From assembly GCA_004764695.1 (NCBI GenBank), contig SMSO01000035.1, positions 1,176,001 through 1,240,000 on the forward strand: a stretch of 64,000 bases of DNA. The letters run 5' to 3'. The notes under the pieces are model-generated. The model was not told the origin of the DNA. It saw only the letters and a program-made list of their open reading frames with translations, and made no database searches. The stretch is from Schizochytrium sp. TIO01. Lineage: Eukaryota > Sar > Bigyra > Thraustochytrida > Thraustochytriidae. This document shows positions 58,694-64,000 of this stretch, piece after piece. The translations under genes were made by a program, and so were the position numbers. Position 1 is the stretch's first letter. Each line of letters begins with the position of its first letter.

Positions 58694-61388
58694 GTAAGTT
58701 AAGAAAGCAGGAAATGCCAGGACTTACAGCTCCTACTGGCTGGCTAGAGGTGCGCTAGCAAGCGAGGCTCTGTGATGAGGCTGGTTCGTGAAAGAGGCGT
58801 CTTCAAGTCCCTCGCGTGCGTGCGTGCGTGCGTTAGATTGGCTTGGTTTGGTTTGGTTTGGTCTGGCTTGGTTTAGTTTGTTCTGCTTCGATTTGCTTCG
58901 GATGTTTCGCTCGTTCGTTTCTTGGCGTGGAAAGACTCACTCGTACTACTGCTCTCTCGCGAACCAGCATGCACGAAAGCTTCTTTCTCTTAGTTGGCCT
59001 TGTTTCTTTTCTCCTTGTCGCGGTTTTTGTTCGCCCTGAGTTATTTCACTTTGAGCTCTTGTTATTTCCTGGCACGAGGAAGGTACTTAGGCAGTTCTTA
59101 TTACTCGCTCTAGGGAGAATTCCCCCATAGCTGCCAGGAAGGAGACCAAATTGTTTTATTTGCCTAATGGCACAGTGCTTCATTTATTTACTTACTCATT
59201 TGTTTGTTTGTTTGTTTGTTTATGAAGTAAAAATAGATTAGAACAGAATACAGAATACAAAGATAAGTAAATATAAGTAAAGACATATAAGGAAATGAAA
59301 ACTGGCGATCGAGTTGAAGGTTTTTGTGACTCGAAACTAGTCTTTGAAAAGAGATCCCGCCGTGACTGCCTACTGACTGATGGCCAAGAGGTTACCAGTA
59401 CCTACCTACCTGCCACAGACCATCGACCTAAACACTGTTGGACGAGTGAAGTGATGCATCAACAAATTTTAATCCATGAATGAATGAATGATTGAATGAG
59501 CAACGAACGAATATTGAGGCAGCAACGTACTAGCAGGTGCAGGTAATTATAGATCGTGCAAGAAGCTGGGCAAACAAATTCTCAGATGTAACACACTAGT
59601 GCACTGGTAGAGTTTCTGGTAGGTGGAAAGCGGGTCTGACTTTGAACCAGGGAACTCTCCAATGCTACCGTTAACTATAGTAGTATCAGTTTCCCAGGCC
59701 CTGCTCTTCCTGGCGTCCGCCTCCTCTCTCACTTTTTAAAAGTTAAAAACTTTCATGTAGGCTATCCAGGAAAGAAAGAAGGCAAGAAAGATAGCAAGAA
59801 AGGACACAAAGCCCTCTGAGGTCTCTCAAAGTGCATCGCCTTTTAGTAAAAACTTTTAATAAAGGCAAGCTTAGATTCTTCTTAATGGCTGTTTCTCTTT
59901 TGCGAGCGATCGATTGATTGCCACTACTACCACTACTATGATAACAGAGCCTAGCTGACTACTAGCTACAGGCAGAAGAGGAGCGAAAGGAGAGACCAAG
60001 AAAGCAATCAGAGTTGATTCTTCTATCACCGACGGAAAAAAGTAAATAAAAAAAAGTAAAAATAAAAAATATAAATTATATATATATATATAAGTTTCTT
60101 TCAAACCTCCCATCTTCCAAAGAAGCAAGGAAGTCCCCAGCAGCGATGGTGAATGGCAGAGGAAAACATGAAAGAACACGCGCCCTACCGGCTCTACCAA
60201 GACTGCCTGCGCAGAAGCCCCTCAGAGCTGCTCAGAGCTGCTCGCTAGCCTCTGCGTACGGCAATTTGACGAGCCGGAGGTACTTCGATCTGCTCGCTCT
60301 GCACCACACCGAAGCGGCTTCTCCAGCGCAGAGTCCGTACGGACATCGATCGTAAGATCATCGTATCATGCGTGCAGCCCAGAACGCACTCGCAGTGTGA
60401 GTTTGAGTGATACTATCTCTGATTTTAAAAAGTTTGGGGTTTAATTTAAAACGTTTTAATTTTTTAAATAGTGCCTCAGTAAAATGTTTCCTTTGAAAAG
60501 TGTTTGCCTTTTATTTATTTATTTTTTTAATGTACATTGAGAATACACAGTACGTTTTGGGACTACGTACTCCTATGGTTGCTTTTGTTTTAATCTTAAA
60601 AAGAAGAAAACAGTTTTTGTCTTGAAAATTGCTTTTTAATCTGCGAACCTGTTTTCGACTGGTTGAATTAAGAAATAGCAATCAGTGCGATTGATATTAA
60701 AAGAATGGTATCCTCAATACACTAGGCATCAGAAGCGTGAGCTGTAACAAGGAACTCTCGGCAAAATGATCCCCGGCTATACCTAGCTAGCCATAGATTA
60801 GGAAGACCACCTACTACCAGATACACTAGCACGTGACGCCGAGCCTTACGAATACTGACTGAGTGCTCCTTCCCAGCGCCCAGAAAGAGATAATGAATGA
60901 ATGGAATGCATCCTATGTATCTATGTAAGTATTTATGGGCAGTAATATACCAAAGGATTGATTGTCCTATCAATCAGTCAGTCAGTGATCTCGAATGAGC
61001 TAGCTATCTAGCTAGCAGAGCTAGTACCTCATATCTCGCTAGCCAGCTATTGTTCTTGTTTCAATTTGTTTGTTTGTTTGTTTGTTTAATTTCTTCGAAG
61101 TTGAATGACTCTGCGGCTGCGGCGACTTTCTCGGCTGAAACACTCGATGGAGCCACAAAATAGCTCAAACCAGCAACTTATTCTTCCTCCTCCTCTGCTC
61201 TCTCGCCAGGCCATTGGCCGCGAGTTAGTTTGATCCTTCACTGCGCAAGGCTAGCTAGCTACCTATCAGGCGAGCTGGCCAAATCCATATATTCTTCAAT
61301 GTTTTATAAATAAATAAATAATATATATATATATGTTTTATTTCAAAATACTCATATATTACCACAATCATCAATAGATGAAGATCCT

Positions 61389-61413
61389 GCTAGCTAGCTA
61401 GCTAGCTAGCTAG
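61389..61413. repeat. (GCTA)n self-complementary microsatellite
   Basis: About six GCTA units. GCTA/CTAG is palindromic, so both strands read alike; a shorter copy lies near 51781-51800. Confidence 0.95.
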
Positions 61414-62071
61414 AGATAATAAACAAAGAGCATTACTCCAACAAACAGTAAGCACCAAATCAACACTTCTTTCTTTTGTTTAAAACAGGAGATACGTCGA
61501 ATAAGGAGAAGAAGAGTAAAGAAGAAGAAGAAGCAGCGGGAGCACGCGCCCTATTCGAGACAGACGTGTGAGCAAATCAACACAAAGAAAGAAAGAAAAG
61601 AAAGAAAGAAAGAAAACAAACAAATAAGGAAACAAAAGAACAAAGGAACGAAAGAACATATCTAAGATACGAATGAAGGTGGGGAGCCCGAGATATCCGG
61701 TCCAGCGGTATCCATCCATCCATCCACTCATCGTCTCGGACCGCGCGAGCCTGCTCCAAGCCGGCTGCGGCGGCCCGCTGACCCGCCTCGGACGCATGCA
61801 GAGCCACGGGTCTACGCATCTGCCTGCAGCCTCGCCCAGCCCCCTATTACCTCCGCCCATCTCCGTGACCTCCTTCAAGTTGGGACTTTCCCGCCGCCGT
61901 CCATCTCCGCGGCAGATACATAGAAAGATAGAACGATAGAAAGATAGAAAGATAGAGAGACAGAGAGACAGAGTTAGGCTAAGCCAAGCCAAGCCAAGCC
62001 AATAAGCGCTCTCCTCTCTGCCTCGAAACCAATCTGTCCAAAAGCCTCGAAAACCGAGTCAGTCTATCACC

Positions 62072-62107
62072 TGTCAGTCTGTCAGTCTGTCAGTCTGTCA
62101 GTCAGTC
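62072..62107. repeat. (GTCT/GTCA)n microsatellite
   Basis: Alternating GTCA and GTCT units. Related pure GTCT (about 62352-62380) and CAGA (about 62624-62645) tracts flank it within 600 bp. Confidence 0.95.
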
Positions 62108-63196
62108 TTTCTATCTTTCTATCCCTCGCGCATGGCGGCGGCGGCGATGGACGCCTCCGTCCCGGAAAACGCGAGAACCCGGATTTCCGGCGCTTCAGCG
62201 AAGCCATTTCGAACCGCGTCTCGCGCGAGCTCGTTCCAGCGGATGGATCCGACGAAGGCATGAGAACTATCGTGGCTGCGGTCAGAGGCAGAGAGAGAGA
62301 GACAGACGGCGCCAACTGACGGACAGAGAACGAACTCGCCAGCCCTTGTCAGTTTTGTCTGTCTGTCTGTCTGTCTGTCTGCTTACGTGCTGCTTGCTGC
62401 TTGCTACGTGCTGCTTGCTGCTTGCTTGCGAGCCAGTTGACCCACCGGGTGAAGTACCGAGTTCTTTCTTGGCGAACGGCGGAAACAAGGCGACGGAGCG
62501 GTGTCCATGCGAAGCGAGCAGGCAGGCGGATGAAGAAGCAAGACACAGGAGGTGCTACGTGCATGCGTAGGAGAAGGGTAAGAGAGCGAGAGGTGGCGCC
62601 ACCTCCTGCGTAGCAATGCACACACAGACAGACAGACAGACAGACACAGCCTAGTTGCGGGTAGATAGATGCTAGCTAGGCAGGGCGGCAACGGCTGCGG
62701 GGAAGACATAATATAAGGAGAGGAAAGTAGAAGAACGATCTGTGCGGAAGGCATGGCAACTTGAACGTCACAGGATGGCTGGCGATGCCTCGAACCCGTG
62801 GCCGTTGCTTCGTAGGATCTTGGGCAACTTTGGGGACTTCAGCATGATAGTACGCAAGACGGAGAGGAGTCCTTGGTATTGTTATCCAGCTGCCGGATAG
62901 ACGAGTAGATCAGGTAAGACCTTGCAGTTGCTTTCATCAAGGTTTGTGGGTTCTGCTCGCCTTGTAAGGGGTTAGCTGATCGCCAGTAGGAACTAGAGTT
63001 TGTACTGGTTTATTTTGATTAAACAATTAAGGACTCTTGTTTAAGCCAAAACAACCAATCACTCAATACTGGGAGGGACTAAATACTATCCTATCGGTTT
63101 GTACGGAGGACCAACACATCTGAGCACCTAGGTAGGCAGGGAAACAAATGGACATTCGCTGCTGCCTGCCTCTAGAGGCGCGCTCTAAAAGCTGAA

Positions 63197-63204
63197 TATA
63201 AATA
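63197..63204 (+). promoter_or_regulatory. TATA-box-like element
   Basis: TATAAATA lies 42 bp upstream of the ATG at 63246, a plausible core-promoter distance if that small ORF is real. Confidence 0.3.
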
Positions 63205-63245
63205 GGCGTCAGTTAAGCAGCTTTTCCAATTCCAACTCAAAGTTG

Positions 63246-63431
63246 ATGAATAAGGAAGGAAGCTGGTGCATATATACTCTTGAGTATAAAACCTTTGAAA
63301 TTGACGATGCCAAACCCACTCAAGCGAGCAAGCAACAGAGCCTAGCAGGTCCTAGGCTAGCTTCTACCTCTCACCTCTGTAGCAGTACTATGGGAAGGCC
63401 TACCTGCGAACCTTTCACTAGACACTTCTAG
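63246..63431 (+). CDS. Candidate small ORF, 61 aa, unknown
   Basis: Opens at ATG 63246, 42 bp after a TATA-like box. The first 30 residues look natural (MNKEGSWCIYTLEYKTFEID); the rest is Ser/Thr/Gln-rich and lies partly in GCAAG-type repeats. It could be a short gene, the first exon of one, or chance. Confidence 0.22.
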   Translation: MNKEGSWCIYTLEYKTFEIDDAKPTQASKQQSLAGPRLASTSHLCSSTMGRPTCEPFTRHF

Positions 63432-63506
63432 CAGGAGCGTAGGAGGTCGCGTTCTGTGGTTGTTTGGGGTTGCGCAGTTGGGAAGGGATGATCATTCACA
63501 ATCCGC

Positions 63507-63538
63507 GATTCGTGATTCGTGATTCGTGATTCGTGATT
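63507..63538. repeat. (GATTCGT)n heptanucleotide repeat
   Basis: Four exact GATTCGT units followed by GATTTT. Confidence 0.95.
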
Positions 63539-63815
63539 TTGTTTGTGCAGGCACTAGGTAGTCTCGTGCGTGCAAACAGTTCAGCTGCGCCAACGTTTAA
63601 TCCAGCACTGCAGAGGCGTCGCAGACCTCGCGTGTGTTGAGCTGGCTGGCTGGTGCTGCGTTCACGCAAGAAGCTGCGCAAGGAGCTGCGCAAGCTCGAA
63701 ATGGAGCAGAGAAATTCAAATCTTTGGGAGACGAGGTTCAAGCGTGGAAGGCCTCGATGAATGAAAGAACTCGGCGCGGAGACCCACTCGCTACGCCGCG
63801 GGCCCTACGCTTCCG

Positions 63816-64000
63816 ATGACTCCCTTGAGCAATCGACCAGCCTTATGCCGCGTCGTGCGTGAGTCTCCCTGCCGTCGTGTTTTCGTTGGGTTTGGCTGTG
63901 TCTCCATCGTCTTGGTTGCCTGCCTTGTGGCCAAGTTCCAGGCGGGTCTTCCTGGTTCTCAGAGCAGCACCTTCGCGGTCACGGTCTCGGCTGCTCGAGG
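63816..64000 (+). CDS. Signal-anchor/membrane protein, 5' part, open at right edge
   Basis: The first in-frame ATG after an upstream stop (TGA at 63762-63764) is at 63816, and the frame stays open to the end of the window (61 codons). The N-terminus is basic (MTPLSNRPALCRVVRESPCRR), followed by one strong hydrophobic helix (VFVGFGCVSIVLVACLVAKF, about 22-41) and then a polar Ser/Gly/Thr stretch. This is the arrangement of a type II signal-anchor protein such as a Golgi enzyme, or of a cleaved signal peptide with a long n-region. GC-rich codon choice matches the other real genes. The product is unknown. Confidence 0.55.
   Translation, partial: MTPLSNRPALCRVVRESPCRRVFVGFGCVSIVLVACLVAKFQAGLPGSQSSTFAVTVSAAR

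Larger units (their letters stand above)
44902..63815. other. Microsatellite-rich gene desert, about 19 kb
   Basis: No conserved ORF on either strand. The DNA alternates AT-rich tracts, dozens of simple repeats (units of 2-10 bp) and short GC-richer islands with brief open frames. The FNT promoter lies at the left end. Candidate small genes are listed separately at low confidence (47018, 52683, 54807, 58450, 63246). It could be ordinary spacer of a low-density genome or a special chromosomal domain. Confidence 0.6.

Noticed and set aside
59630-59700. Possible tRNA on the minus strand (TTTGAACC)
   Set aside because: No matching T stem or anticodon arm could be folded.

Overview
The window is eukaryotic nuclear DNA. 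The recognisable genes are PEX3, mitochondrial complex I NDUFA9, phosphoribosyl-pyrophosphate synthetase with a targeting presequence, a NIPA-type transporter, GAPDH, a triple TM2 protein, a WS/DGAT acyltransferase and a formate/nitrite-type channel. All read as single uninterrupted frames. Mostly intron-poor genes, strong third-position GC bias in the highly expressed ones, a GAPDH with the Gly-Gly-Lys-Asp-Trp-Arg insertion style common in stramenopiles and relatives, and long tetranucleotide-microsatellite spacers all fit a labyrinthulomycete (thraustochytrid-like) stramenopile. That assignment is an inference from style, not a database match.

Layout. 1-1533 is the 5' part of an unknown gene (minus) running off the left edge. 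NIPA-like (plus) and PEX3 (minus) converge at 5.8-10.2 kb. PEX3 and PRPS are divergent, and a possible 118-aa ORF lies between them. PRPS (plus) converges on a small coiled-coil gene (minus, 13.8 kb), which is divergent from NDUFA9 (plus, 15.9 kb); NDUFA9 probably has a 722-bp 5'UTR intron. A single-pass membrane protein (minus, 17.7 kb) and GAPDH (minus, 21.2 kb) follow, with a GC-rich, strongly foldable 101-nt segment between them. After a 4-kb spacer that holds a coding-like wreck come the triple TM2 protein (plus, 26.1 kb), a CFAP97/Hemingway-like basic protein (minus, 27.5 kb) and the acyltransferase (minus, 29.5 kb). Two identical tRNA-Ala(UGC) genes (minus) sit at 34.5 and 35.4 kb. 35.4-43.4 kb is gene-poor with decayed coding blocks. 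A candidate two-exon small secreted protein (43.4 kb, plus) and the FNT channel (44.0 kb, minus) end the gene-bearing part.

From 45 to 63.8 kb there is no long conserved ORF. The DNA is packed with tri- to decanucleotide microsatellites separated by short, GC-richer islands. Several islands hold short open frames with good splice signals, and these are offered only as candidates. At 63816 a fresh gene starts, with a signal-anchor N-terminus, and runs off the right edge.

The genes are ordinary housekeeping and lipid/peroxisome/mitochondrial functions with no operon-like logic. Unusual points are the PRPS with a bipartite mitochondrial presequence, an acidic insertion and an altered ATP motif; long N-terminal extensions on NIPA and WS/DGAT; the foldable RNA-like element at 18.9 kb; and the microsatellite desert. 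I did not find a convincing new multi-gene system.
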